DNA from: Thioalkalivibrio sp. ALJ12
GTDB taxonomy: Bacteria; Pseudomonadota; Gammaproteobacteria; Ectothiorhodospirales; Ectothiorhodospiraceae
Direction of reading: 5' to 3'
DNA length: 64,000 bases
Assembly (NCBI RefSeq): GCF_000378305.1
Contig: NZ_KB899538.1
Span: 1,210,001 to 1,274,000, forward strand
The translations under genes were made by a program, and so were the position numbers. Below the pieces are notes generated by a model. The model made no database searches, was not told where the DNA came from, and saw only the letters and a list, made by a program, of their open reading frames with translations. Shown here piece by piece: positions 32,515 to 41,413 of the stretch (positions are counted from its first letter, which is position 1; each line of letters starts with the position of its first letter).

Positions 32515-33168
32515 ATGACCTTCGAGTTGATCCTTTTCTATCTCTTCGGCGCGATCCTGCTGGGCGGCGCACTGGCGATGATCAGTGTGCGCAACCCGGT
32601 GCACGCGGCCCTGTTCCTGGTGCTGTGCTTTGTCGCCGCGGCCGCGATCTGGCTGCTGGCGGAGGCGGAGTTCCTCGGCATCGTGCTGGTGCTCGTCTAC
32701 GTTGGCGCGGTGATGGTGCTGTTCCTGTTCGTGGTGATGATGCTCGACATCAACCTGGCCAAGCTGCGCGAGGGCTTCACCGAATACCTGCCGGTGGGCA
32801 TCGTGGTCGCGGTCGCGATGGCCACCGTGTTGGTGGCCGTGATTACCCGCTACATCACGATGGATGTGCCGGAGCGCGCAGGGCCGGAATACGCCAACAC
32901 CGAGGCCCTGGGCGCGATCCTCTACACCGAATACGTCTATCCGTTCGAGATTGCGGCGGTGATCCTGCTGGTGGCGATCATCGCGGCGATCTCGCTGACC
33001 ATGCGCAAGCGTCCGGACAACAAGTCGATCGATCCAGGCCAGCAGATGGCGGTCTCCCGCGAGGGTCGGGTCCGCATGGTCTCCATGGCCTCCGAGAAGA
33101 AGAAGTCCCCGCGTCGTGCTGCCCAGAGCAGCGATGCGGATGGACAGCAGGACGACTCGTCGAAATAG
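32515..33168 (+). CDS. nuoJ: NADH:quinone oxidoreductase subunit J
   Basis: NuoJ (217 residues, ND6 homologue) has five membrane helices, with the characteristic VLVYVGAVMVLFLFVVMML in helix 3. After the last helix there is a hydrophilic tail of about 50 residues (KKKSPRRAAQSSDADGQQDD) rich in charged and Gln/Ser residues. It is followed by an 89-bp gap that holds a stem-loop before nuoK. Confidence 0.95.
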   Translation: MTFELILFYLFGAILLGGALAMISVRNPVHAALFLVLCFVAAAAIWLLAEAEFLGIVLVLVYVGAVMVLFLFVVMMLDINLAKLREGFTEYLPVGIVVAVAMATVLVAVITRYITMDVPERAGPEYANTEALGAILYTEYVYPFEIAAVILLVAIIAAISLTMRKRPDNKSIDPGQQMAVSREGRVRMVSMASEKKKSPRRAAQSSDADGQQDDSSK

Positions 33169-33216
33169 GCAATCCGAGTAACTAGGCATTCCGGCCAGAG
33201 GTCGGGACCCGGACAC

Positions 33217-33237
33217 CGGGGGCGGATGCCGCCCCCG
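33217..33237 (+). other. Strong stem-loop in the nuoJ-nuoK gap
   Basis: cgggggcgg and ccgcccccg form a perfect 9-bp GC stem with an atg loop, ending 20 bases before the nuoK start. No T-run follows, so it is more likely an RNA stability or processing element inside the operon than a terminator. The gap (89 bp) is the largest between nuo genes. Confidence 0.6.
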
Positions 33238-33257
33238 AAAGAACTCAGGGCTAGAAC

Positions 33258-33563
33258 ATGATTACGCTAGAGCACTACCTGGTGCTGGCCGCGCTGTTGT
33301 TTTCGATCAGTGTGGCCGGGATCTTCCTGAACCGGAAAAACGTGATCGTTCTGTTGATGTGCATCGAGCTGATGCTGCTCGCGGTGAACATCAACTTCAT
33401 TGCCTTCTCGTTCTTCCTGCAGGACCTCGCGGGCCAGGTGTTCGTGTTCTTCATCCTGACCGTCGCCGCGGCCGAGGCGGCCATCGGCCTCGCCATCCTG
33501 GTGTTGCTGTTCCGGAATCGCGGAACCATCAACGTCCAGGACCTGGACGCAATGAAGGGATAA
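33258..33563 (+). CDS. nuoK: NADH:quinone oxidoreductase subunit K
   Basis: NuoK (101 residues) is the ND4L homologue with three helices. The two membrane glutamates required for proton pumping are present: Glu37 in [10 protein letters not shown] and Glu73 in [10 protein letters not shown]. It is followed by nuoL after six bases. Confidence 0.97.
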   Translation: MITLEHYLVLAALLFSISVAGIFLNRKNVIVLLMCIELMLLAVNINFIAFSFFLQDLAGQVFVFFILTVAAAEAAIGLAILVLLFRNRGTINVQDLDAMKG

Positions 33564-33569
33564 CGGGCC

Positions 33570-35579
33570 ATGGATACGATCTATCTACTTATCGTCCTGG
33601 CGCCGCTGTTCGGCGCGATCATCGCCGGCCTGTTCGGGCGTCAGATCGGCCGCACCGGGGCGCACAGCGTCACCATCCTCGGGGTGTCGATCTCGTTCAT
33701 CCTGTCGGTGGTGGTCTTCTGGGCCCACGTGTTCGGTGACGCCGGGGTCTACAACGAAACCGTCTACACCTGGATGGTCTCCGACGGCATCCAGTTCGAG
33801 GTCGGGTTCCTGGTCGACAACCTGACCGCGATGATGATGCTGGTCGTCACCTTCGTCTCGCTGATGGTGCACATCTACACCATCGGCTACATGAAGGACG
33901 ATCCGGGCTACCAGCGCTTCTTCGCCTACATCTCGCTGTTCACCTTCTCGATGCTGATGCTGGTGATGGCGAACAACTTCATGCAGCTGTTCTTTGGCTG
34001 GGAGGCCGTGGGCCTGGTCTCCTACCTGCTGATCGGCTTCTGGTACAAGCGGCCGACCGCGATCTACGCGAACATGAAGGCGTTCATCGTCAACCGGGTG
34101 GGGGACTTCGGGTTCCTGATCGGGATCGCCGCGCTGGTGTTCTACACCGGCAGCCTGAACTACGCCGATGTGTTCGCCGAAGGTCAGTCGATGAGCGAGG
34201 CGACCATCACCATCTGGCCGGGCTGGACCTTCGGCCTGCTGGATCTGGCGCTGATCTTCCTGTTCATCGGTGCGATGGGTAAATCCGCCCAGGTGCCGCT
34301 GCATGTCTGGCTGCCGGACTCGATGGAAGGCCCGACCCCGATCTCCGCGCTGATCCACGCGGCGACCATGGTGACCGCGGGTATTTTCATGGTGGCGCGC
34401 ATGTCGCCGCTGTACGAGTTCTCCGTCCCGGCGCTGTCGTTCATCCTGATCATCGGGGCGATCACCGCGTTCTTCATGGGCCTGATCGGGCTCGTCCAGA
34501 ACGACATCAAGCGGGTGGTGGCGTATTCGACGCTGTCGCAGCTGGGCTACATGACCGTGGCGCTGGGCGCCTCCGCCTACGCCGCCGGCCTGTTCCACCT
34601 GATGACGCATGCCTTCTTCAAGGCGCTGCTGTTCCTGGCCGCGGGCTCGGTGATCATCGCGATGCACCACCTGCAGGACATGCGCGCGATGGGTGGGCTG
34701 CGCCGGCACATGCCGATCACCTACGTGACCGCGCTGATCGGCTCGCTGGCGCTGATCGGGTTCCCGTTCTTCTCCGGGTTCTTCTCCAAGGACGCGATCA
34801 TCGAGGCGGTCGGCTACTCGCAGATCCCGGGGGCGACGTTTGCCTACTGGCTGGTGCTGGCCGGGGTGTTCGTGACCGCGTTGTACACCTTCCGCATGTT
34901 CTTCATGGTGTTCCATGGCGAGGAGCGCTATGACCAGGCGCACAAGTACATGCCCGACCATGGCGATGACCACGACGACGAACACGGCGATGATCATCAC
35001 CACGGCCCGCTGCAGCCGAAGGAATCGCCGTGGGTAGTCACTCTGCCGCTGGTCCTGCTGGCGATCCCGTCGGTGGTGGCCGGCTACTTCATCGGCCCGA
35101 TGCTGTTCGGCGACTTCTTTGCCGACAGCCTGTTCGTGCTGCCGGAGCAGGACGTGCTGGCGACCAAGGGCGAGACCTACACCGGCGTGATCGGCTTTGT
35201 GCTGCATGGGCTGATGCTGCCCGCGTTCTGGCTCGCGATGGCGGGTCTGGGCACGGCCTGGTACCTGTACATGAAGCGGCCCGAACTGCCGGGCGTGATC
35301 GCCGAACGGCTGAAGCTGGGCGTGCGCATCCTCGAGGACAAGTACGGCTTCGACCGCTTCAATGACTGGTTCTTCGCCGGCGGCAGCGTCCGCCTGGGGC
35401 GTGCGCTGTGGCGCTACGGTGATGCTCTGATCATCGACGGGCTGCTGGTCAATGGTACCGCGCGCTCGGTCGGCTGGATTTCGGCGCGCATCCGCCACAT
35501 GCAGTCCGGCTTCCTCTACCACTACGCGTTCGTGATGATCATCGGCCTGCTGGTCCTGATGTTCGCCTTCGTGATCTGA
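33570..35579 (+). CDS. nuoL: NADH:quinone oxidoreductase subunit L
   Basis: NuoL (669 residues, ND5/Mrp antiporter-like) is the distal proton-pumping subunit with a long lateral helix at its C-terminal end. Conserved elements are MFFGWEAVGLVSYLLIGFW-like (here LFFGWEAVGLVSYLLIGFWY) in helix 5, the HVWLPDSMEGPTPISALIHA lysine-channel region, and a C-terminal helix. A cytoplasmic-side loop near residues 462-480 is a striking Asp/His cluster (HGDDHDDEHGDDHHHG) that could bind divalent metal. Confidence 0.96.
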   Translation: MDTIYLLIVLAPLFGAIIAGLFGRQIGRTGAHSVTILGVSISFILSVVVFWAHVFGDAGVYNETVYTWMVSDGIQFEVGFLVDNLTAMMMLVVTFVSLMVHIYTIGYMKDDPGYQRFFAYISLFTFSMLMLVMANNFMQLFFGWEAVGLVSYLLIGFWYKRPTAIYANMKAFIVNRVGDFGFLIGIAALVFYTGSLNYADVFAEGQSMSEATITIWPGWTFGLLDLALIFLFIGAMGKSAQVPLHVWLPDSMEGPTPISALIHAATMVTAGIFMVARMSPLYEFSVPALSFILIIGAITAFFMGLIGLVQNDIKRVVAYSTLSQLGYMTVALGASAYAAGLFHLMTHAFFKALLFLAAGSVIIAMHHLQDMRAMGGLRRHMPITYVTALIGSLALIGFPFFSGFFSKDAIIEAVGYSQIPGATFAYWLVLAGVFVTALYTFRMFFMVFHGEERYDQAHKYMPDHGDDHDDEHGDDHHHGPLQPKESPWVVTLPLVLLAIPSVVAGYFIGPMLFGDFFADSLFVLPEQDVLATKGETYTGVIGFVLHGLMLPAFWLAMAGLGTAWYLYMKRPELPGVIAERLKLGVRILEDKYGFDRFNDWFFAGGSVRLGRALWRYGDALIIDGLLVNGTARSVGWISARIRHMQSGFLYHYAFVMIIGLLVLMFAFVI

Positions 35580-35631
35580 GCGGCTTCGACACCCATGCGC
35601 TCGAAGCCCATCGCTGTTTCAAGGAACGACC

Positions 35632-37146
35632 ATGTTTGCTGACTGGCCTATCTTGAGTCTGTTGATCTGGCTGCCGATTCTCGGCGGCTTCCTGGTGCTT
35701 GCCGCCGGGCGCGACGCGCCCCATGTGGCGCGGCGGCTCGGGCTCGCGGTGGCCGTGGCGACCTTTGTGGCCAGTTTGCCGCTGTGGTTCACGTTCGAGC
35801 GTGGCACCGCGGAGATGCAGTTCCAGGAACTGGCCTCGTGGATCCCGGCGTTCAACGTGAACTACCACCTCGGGGTGGACGGCATCTCCATGCCGTTGAT
35901 TCTGCTGACCACACTGATCACCGTGATCGTGATCGTTGCGGCCTGGGAGTCGGTGAAGGACCGGATCGCCTACTACATGTCGGCCATGCTGGTGATGGAA
36001 GGCCTGATGATCGGCATGTTCGCGGCGATGGATGCGGTGTTGTTCTACGTGTTCTTCGAGGCGATGCTGATCCCGATGTTCCTGGTGATCGGGATCTGGG
36101 GCGGGCCGCGGCGCGTCTATGCGACCATCAAGTTCTTCCTCTATACCTTCCTGGGCTCGGTGTTCATGCTGGTTGCGCTGATCTGGATGTACATCCAGTC
36201 CGGCAGCTTCCTGATCCAGGACTTCCATGCCCTGCAGATCGGCATGACCGCGCAGATACTGATCTTCCTCGCGTTCTTTATGGCGTTCGCGGTGAAGATC
36301 CCGATGTTCCCGGTGCATACCTGGCTGCCGGATGCGCATGTGGAAGCGCCCACCGGCGGCTCGGTGATCCTGGCGGCGATCATGCTGAAGATTGGGGGCT
36401 ACGGCTTCCTGCGCTTCTCGTTGCCGATCACGCCGGATGCCTCGGCGGTGCTGGATACGCTGATGATCGTGCTGTCGCTGATCGCGATCGTCTACATCGG
36501 CCTGGTGGCGCTGATTCAGAGCGACATGAAGAAGCTGATCGCCTATTCGTCGATCGCGCACATGGGCTTTGTGACCCTGGGCTTCTTCCTCGCCTTCTAC
36601 ATCTACCGCAACACCGGTGACTGGGAAGGGGCCTCGCTGGGTATTGCCGGCGGCATGGTGCAGATGATCTCGCACGGCTTTATCTCCGCGGCGATGTTCC
36701 TCGCGGTGGGCGTTCTGTACGACCGTCTGCACAGCCGACAGATCTCGGACTACGGCGGTGTGGTGAACACCATGCCCTGGTTCGCCGCGTTCTTCGTGCT
36801 GTTCGCGATGGCCAATACCGGCCTGCCGGGTACGTCCGGGTTCGTGGGCGAGTTCATGGTCATCCTGGCCGCGTTCAAGGCGGACTTCTGGATTGCCTTC
36901 CTCGCTGCGACCACGCTGATCCTGGCCGCCGGCTATACCCTGTGGCTGGTCAAGCGCGTGATCTTTGGCGCGGTGGCCAACGACAACGTGGCCGGTCTCT
37001 CCGACATGAACCGCCGCGAGTTCTTCCTGATGGGCGTGCTGGCCTTCTTCACCCTGCTGCTGGGTGTGTGGCCGGCGCCGCTGCTGGATGTGATGAACGC
37101 GACCATCGACCACCTCGTGGCGCATATCGCGCACTCGAAGCTCTGA
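35632..37146 (+). CDS. nuoM: NADH:quinone oxidoreductase subunit M
   Basis: NuoM (504 residues, ND4 homologue) is one of the three antiporter-like proton-pumping subunits with 14 membrane helices. Visible signatures are [20 protein letters not shown] (conserved Glu of helix 5), [19 protein letters not shown] and [13 protein letters not shown]. It starts 52 bp after nuoL and ends 13 bp before nuoN. Confidence 0.97.
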   Translation: MFADWPILSLLIWLPILGGFLVLAAGRDAPHVARRLGLAVAVATFVASLPLWFTFERGTAEMQFQELASWIPAFNVNYHLGVDGISMPLILLTTLITVIVIVAAWESVKDRIAYYMSAMLVMEGLMIGMFAAMDAVLFYVFFEAMLIPMFLVIGIWGGPRRVYATIKFFLYTFLGSVFMLVALIWMYIQSGSFLIQDFHALQIGMTAQILIFLAFFMAFAVKIPMFPVHTWLPDAHVEAPTGGSVILAAIMLKIGGYGFLRFSLPITPDASAVLDTLMIVLSLIAIVYIGLVALIQSDMKKLIAYSSIAHMGFVTLGFFLAFYIYRNTGDWEGASLGIAGGMVQMISHGFISAAMFLAVGVLYDRLHSRQISDYGGVVNTMPWFAAFFVLFAMANTGLPGTSGFVGEFMVILAAFKADFWIAFLAATTLILAAGYTLWLVKRVIFGAVANDNVAGLSDMNRREFFLMGVLAFFTLLLGVWPAPLLDVMNATIDHLVAHIAHSKL

Positions 37147-37159
37147 ACGGACGCCTGAC

Positions 37160-38608
37160 ATGACTTTCGAGATCCCCAACTTCCTCCCCGCCGTGCCCGA
37201 GATGTTCGTGCTCGGGATGGCGTGCCTGATCCTGGTGATCGACGCGTTCCTGCCGGATTCGCGGCGCGACATCACCTACGGCCTGGTGCAGGCGACCCTG
37301 GTCGCGGCTGCCGGCCTGACCCTGTGGATGATGGGTCCGGAGACGGTGCTGACCTTCTCGGATACCTTCGTGAAGGACCCGATGGCGGACGTCCTGAAAG
37401 TCGCGGTCTACGTGACCAGCTTCCTGGTGTTCCTGTATGCGCGTCCGTACCTGATGGAGCGCGGGATCCACAAGGGTGAGTTCTACATCCTGGGCCTGTT
37501 CGCGGTGCTCGGGATGATGATCATGATCTCCGGGCACAACCTGCTGACGCTGTACCTGGGGCTGGAGCTACTGTCGCTGTCGTCCTATGCACTGGTCGCG
37601 TTCTGGCGCGACAACACCCGCGCGACCGAGGCGGCGATGAAGTACTTCGTGCTGGGCGCGCTGGCCTCCGGTCTGCTGCTCTACGGCATGTCGATGATCT
37701 ACGGCATGACCGGCTCGCTGGATATCGCGGTCATTGCCGCTGAGCTGACGGCGGCGGACGAGAGCCTGAACATCCCGCTGGTCTTCGGTCTGGTGTTCCT
37801 GGTGGTCGCGATCGCGTTCAAGCTGGGGGCGGTGCCGTTCCACATGTGGGTGCCGGATGTCTACGACGGTGCCCCGACCGCGGTGACGCTGTTCATCGCC
37901 ACGGCGCCGAAGATCGCCGCGTTCGCCTTCCTGATGCGCCTGCTGGTGGAGGGTATGGGCCCGATGCATGCCGACTGGCAGGGCATGTTCGTGATCCTGG
38001 CCGTGCTGTCGCTGGCGGTGGGCAACGTGATCGCGATCGCGCAGACCAGCATCAAGCGCATGCTGGCCTACTCGACCATCGCCCATGTCGGCTTCGTGTT
38101 CATGGGCATCCTGGCCGGGACTGACAGCGGCTACGCCTCGGCGATGTTCTATGTGATCGTCTATGCGATCACCGCGGCCGGTGGCTTCGGCATGATCGTG
38201 TTCCTGTCGCGCAAGGGCTATGAGGCGGACCAGATCGATGACTTCAAGGGCCTGGCCAAGCGCAACCCGTGGTTCGCGTTCATCATGCTGCTGCTGCTGT
38301 TTTCGATGGCCGGGGTGCCGCCGACAGTCGGCTTCTACGCCAAGCTGGCGGTGATCCAGGCCGCGGTGGGCGCGGATCTGGTCTGGCTGGCGATTGTCGC
38401 CGTGATCTTCTCGATCATTGGGGCCTTCTACTACCTGCGCGTGGTCAAGATGATGTTCTTCGACGACCCCCGCGAAGACGCGCAAGAGCCGGTGCAGCCC
38501 TCGGGGGCGCTGGCCACCGCGCTCAGCATTAACGGATTGGCGGTACTGCTTCTTGGAATTTTTCCGGGGCTGCTGTTGTCTGTCACCCACTACGCAATCA
38601 TGGGCTAA
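37160..38608 (+). CDS. nuoN: NADH:quinone oxidoreductase subunit N
   Basis: NuoN (482 residues, ND2 homologue) is the third antiporter-like subunit. The conserved [32 protein letters not shown] and [13 protein letters not shown] elements are present. It is the last core gene of the operon; the DUF2818 gene starts three bases later and is surely co-transcribed. Confidence 0.97.
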   Translation: MTFEIPNFLPAVPEMFVLGMACLILVIDAFLPDSRRDITYGLVQATLVAAAGLTLWMMGPETVLTFSDTFVKDPMADVLKVAVYVTSFLVFLYARPYLMERGIHKGEFYILGLFAVLGMMIMISGHNLLTLYLGLELLSLSSYALVAFWRDNTRATEAAMKYFVLGALASGLLLYGMSMIYGMTGSLDIAVIAAELTAADESLNIPLVFGLVFLVVAIAFKLGAVPFHMWVPDVYDGAPTAVTLFIATAPKIAAFAFLMRLLVEGMGPMHADWQGMFVILAVLSLAVGNVIAIAQTSIKRMLAYSTIAHVGFVFMGILAGTDSGYASAMFYVIVYAITAAGGFGMIVFLSRKGYEADQIDDFKGLAKRNPWFAFIMLLLLFSMAGVPPTVGFYAKLAVIQAAVGADLVWLAIVAVIFSIIGAFYYLRVVKMMFFDDPREDAQEPVQPSGALATALSINGLAVLLLGIFPGLLLSVTHYAIMG

Positions 38609-38611
38609 GTC

Positions 38612-38956
38612 GTGACACAGTGGATTCCATTTGAAGTTCTGGTCTGGGGTTTTGTCGTCGTTGCCTTTATTTCGGCAAACCTGCCCTGGCTGACCGAACG
38701 CATCGGCCTGATGGTCCTGCCGGCCAGTGGTGTGAAGGGCCCCTGGACCCGTATCTTCGAATGGGTCGGGCTTTATCTGCTGGTGGGACTGATCGGCAAG
38801 GGCCTGGAGTTTCAGGCGACTGGAGGCATCCACACGCAGGGTTGGGAGTTCTACGTGATCACCCTGTCGTTGTTCGCGGTGTTCGCGCTGCCCGGATACA
38901 TCTGGCGCTACGATCTCCGGCAGCATCTGCGGACTCGCGCGCACCGTTCGCGGTAA
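38612..38956 (+). CDS. DUF2818 family membrane protein
   Basis: This 114-residue protein starts with GTG three bases after the nuoN stop and has three predicted membrane helices (about 8-25, 50-65 and 80-100). It ends in a basic RYDLRQHLRTRAHRSR tail. DUF2818 proteins are typically found just downstream of nuoN in beta- and gammaproteobacteria, which suggests an accessory or assembly role for complex I. This role is unproven and I infer it from position only. Confidence 0.85.
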   Translation: MTQWIPFEVLVWGFVVVAFISANLPWLTERIGLMVLPASGVKGPWTRIFEWVGLYLLVGLIGKGLEFQATGGIHTQGWEFYVITLSLFAVFALPGYIWRYDLRQHLRTRAHRSR

Positions 38957-39011
38957 GGGGTACGGCCGGGTGCGAGGGGGCTTGGAATCAGGAAAAATCT
39001 CGCTCTTTTCC

Positions 39012-39040
39012 TTGCAGCCCCCAACCCGCTTTGTTATAGT
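39012..39040 (+). promoter_or_regulatory. Promoter of tRNA-fMet (metY)
   Basis: TTGCAG (39012-39017), 17 bases, then TATAGT (39035-39040); the tRNA starts 14 bases after the -10. The optimal spacing and near-consensus hexamers suggest a strong promoter, as expected for metY. Confidence 0.75.
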
Positions 39041-39053
39041 TTCGCGTCTCGGA

Positions 39054-39130
39054 TGCGGGGTGGAGCAGTCTGGCAGCTCGTCGGGCTCATAACCCGAAGG
39101 TCGCAGGTTCAAATCCTGCCCCCGCTACCA
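39054..39130 (+). tRNA. metY: Initiator tRNA-fMet (anticodon CAT)
   Basis: This 77-base tRNA has anticodon loop ctcataa. Its acceptor stem has an unpaired first position (T opposite T, the initiator hallmark that prevents elongator use), and the anticodon stem has the three consecutive G-C pairs ggg/ccc required for P-site entry. It is followed by encoded ACCA. Location before rimP-nusA-infB matches metY in E. coli. Confidence 0.96.
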
Positions 39131-39140
39131 TTTTTCAGAG

Positions 39141-39163
39141 AGGCCCCATATGGGGCCTTTTTG
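39141..39163 (+). terminator. Terminator 1 after tRNA-fMet
   Basis: The palindrome aggccccat/atggggcct (39141-39158) is followed by a run of T (39159-39162). It is placed 10 bases past the tRNA end. Confidence 0.85.
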
Positions 39164-39256
39164 TTAGGCAGGTCCGTTGTGGCGGTCTTGCCGGGCTGCG
39201 CTCCCGCGCGCCAAGCAGTCAGTCTGACTGGCTGCGCTCATCGCTGAGGTGTTCGA

Positions 39257-39279
39257 GGGGCGTTTATCGCCCTTTTTTT
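39257..39279 (+). terminator. Terminator 2 before rimP
   Basis: gggcg and cgccc enclose tttat and are followed by seven T residues (39273-39279), ending within 30 bases of the rimP start. Together with terminator 1 it makes a double-terminator leader that may attenuate entry into the rimP-nusA-infB genes. Confidence 0.8.
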
Positions 39280-39307
39280 GTTTCCGGGCCCTGGAAAGGG
39301 CCGGTTC

Positions 39308-39787
39308 GTGAATCGTTCCGAGTGGAGTCAGGTGGCGGAAAAGCCCGAACAATTGAAGGCGCTGCTGGCCCCGGTGGTCGAGGGGCAGGGGTTTGTGTTC
39401 TGGGGATTGGAGTACCACCCCGGTTCCAAGCCCGTGATGCTGCGCATCTACATCGACAGCCCCGAGGGGGTCACGGTGGATGACTGCGCGCTGGTGAGCG
39501 ACCAGGCCGGTGCCGTGCTCGAGGTGGAACAGGCGCTGCGCGGCAACTACACCCTGGAGGTCTCCAGTCCGGGTATCGAGCGGCCGCTGTTCACGCCCGA
39601 CCAGTACCGGGGATATATCGGACACCCGGTGAAGGTGCGGTTGAGTTGGCCGGAGCACGGGCGGCGGAATTACCGCGGCACGCTGATCGGCGTGGACGAG
39701 GAAATGATCGAAGTCGAGGTCGACGGCACGGGCTACGAACTGCCGTTGAACGCTATCCACAATGCGCGGGTCCTGGAACAGCTGTAG
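39308..39787 (+). CDS. rimP: Ribosome maturation factor RimP
   Basis: RimP is needed for 30S subunit maturation. The protein shows the family's LRIYIDSPEGVTVDDCALVS block and the LEVSSPGIERPLFTPDQY block, with an SH3-like C-terminal domain. Three starts are possible: GTG 39308 (preferred, with ggaaaggg at 7-base spacing), GTG 39332 (151 residues, the closest match to the E. coli length of 150, but a 4-base spacing), and ATG 39278, which lies inside terminator 2. nusA follows after 59 bp. Confidence 0.93.
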   Translation: MNRSEWSQVAEKPEQLKALLAPVVEGQGFVFWGLEYHPGSKPVMLRIYIDSPEGVTVDDCALVSDQAGAVLEVEQALRGNYTLEVSSPGIERPLFTPDQYRGYIGHPVKVRLSWPEHGRRNYRGTLIGVDEEMIEVEVDGTGYELPLNAIHNARVLEQL

Positions 39788-39846
39788 ACCGGCGCGCGGT
39801 TTTTGTTGAATCGGCGGGTAACCGCCGAGGTGCGGAGAGACAAGAG

Positions 39847-41334
39847 ATGAACAAGGAGATCCTGCTGGTCGCGGATGCCGTGGCGAACGAGAAGGGTGTC
39901 GACAAAGACATTATTTTCGATGCCCTGGAATCGGCATTGGCCATGGCGACCCGCAAGTATCACGGTGGCAAAATGGACGTGCGCGTGAGCATCGACCGTG
40001 AGGAAGGTGACTACGACGCGTTCCGTCGCTGGACCGTGGTCGATGACGAGGACCCCGAGTTCGAATCACCGGAGTACCAGATCCTCCTTTCGTATGCGCA
40101 GCAGAAGAACCCCGATGCGCAGGTCGGTGACGTGATCGAGGAGCCGGTGGAGGCCGTGGATTTCGGCCGTATCGCCGCGCAGACCGCGAAGCAGGTGATC
40201 GTGCAAAAGGTGCGCGAGGCCGAGCGCGCCAAGGTGGTCGAGGAGTACCAGGACCGCGTGGGTACGCTGGTAATGGGTATCGTCAAGCGCACCGACCGCA
40301 ACGGCACTTACGTCGATCTCGGCAACAACGCCGAGGCCCTGATCCCGCGCGAACACATGATTCCGCGCGAGACCGTGCGCACCAATGACCGCCTGCGCGG
40401 CTATCTCAAGGAGATCCGTCCCGACGCGCGCGGGCCGCAGTTGATCCTGAGCCGGAGCGCGCCGGAGTTCCTGATCGAGCTGTTCAAGCTTGAGGTGCCG
40501 GAGGTTGGGCAGGAGATCATCGACATCATGGGCGCGGCGCGTGACCCGGGCCAGCGTGCGAAGATCGCCGTGCGCTCCAACGACCCGCGTCTGGATCCGG
40601 TCGGCGCCTGCGTCGGCATGCGCGGTTCGCGTGTGCAGTCGGTGTCCAACGAGTTGGCCGGCGAGCGCATCGACATCATCGTCTGGGACGAGAATCCGGC
40701 TCAGTTCGTGATCAACGCGATGTCCCCGGCCGAGGTCCTGTCGATCGTGGTGGACGAGGACAAGCAGTCGATGGACATTGCGGTCGAAGAAGACAAACTC
40801 TCCCTGGCCATCGGCCGTGGCGGACAGAATATCCGCCTGGCCTCCCAGCTGACTGGCTGGGAGCTGAACGTAATGACCGAGGAGCAGGCGGCCGAGAAGA
40901 GCGAGGCCGAGGCCCAGCAGCTAGTGACCTTCTTTATGGAGGCGCTGGATGTGGATGAGGAAGTGGCCGGCATCCTGGTGCAGGAGGGCTTCAGCACGCT
41001 GGACGAGGTGGCGTATGTCGACGAGGCCGAACTGCTGGCGATCGAGGAGTTCGACGAGGACATCGTGGGCGAGCTGCGCAGCCGCGCCAGCGACGCCCTG
41101 CTGACCCGAGCGATCGCGGGCGGCGAGAACTACCAGCCCGCGCAGGACCTGCTGAACATGGACGGCATGACCCAGGGCGTGGCCAACAAGCTGGCCTCGC
41201 ATGGTGTCTGCACCATGGAGGACCTCGCGGAGCAGGCAGCCGACGACGTGGTCGAAATGACCGGATTGAGCACGGAAGAGGCGTCCGAGCTGATTATGAC
41301 GGCGCGCGCCCCGTGGTTTGAAACCGGGGAATAA
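39847..41334 (+). CDS. nusA: Transcription termination/antitermination factor NusA
   Basis: NusA (495 residues) binds RNA polymerase to modulate pausing, termination and antitermination. Domains in order are the N-terminal polymerase-binding region (to about 125), S1 (about 135-200, VKRTDRNGTYVDLGNNAEALIP), two KH domains (about 205-345), and two C-terminal acidic repeats (from about 365) rich in Glu and Asp. The extra acidic repeats are the gammaproteobacterial type. ATG 39847 is preceded by ggagag. In E. coli NusA feedback-regulates this operon. Confidence 0.97.
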   Translation: MNKEILLVADAVANEKGVDKDIIFDALESALAMATRKYHGGKMDVRVSIDREEGDYDAFRRWTVVDDEDPEFESPEYQILLSYAQQKNPDAQVGDVIEEPVEAVDFGRIAAQTAKQVIVQKVREAERAKVVEEYQDRVGTLVMGIVKRTDRNGTYVDLGNNAEALIPREHMIPRETVRTNDRLRGYLKEIRPDARGPQLILSRSAPEFLIELFKLEVPEVGQEIIDIMGAARDPGQRAKIAVRSNDPRLDPVGACVGMRGSRVQSVSNELAGERIDIIVWDENPAQFVINAMSPAEVLSIVVDEDKQSMDIAVEEDKLSLAIGRGGQNIRLASQLTGWELNVMTEEQAAEKSEAEAQQLVTFFMEALDVDEEVAGILVQEGFSTLDEVAYVDEAELLAIEEFDEDIVGELRSRASDALLTRAIAGGENYQPAQDLLNMDGMTQGVANKLASHGVCTMEDLAEQAADDVVEMTGLSTEEASELIMTARAPWFETGE

Positions 41335-41413
41335 CCCCGGACGAAGAATCGCGAAGCCCGTGTGACAGGCCGTCGGCTGGCCTGAAAAGAATATGGAATG
41401 GAGGTAAGGCGCC

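Noticed and set aside
39053-39247. Small plus-strand frame over tRNA-fMet (WQLVGLITRRSQVQILPP-type)
   Set aside because: It is the sense translation of the tRNA itself, a common false gene.
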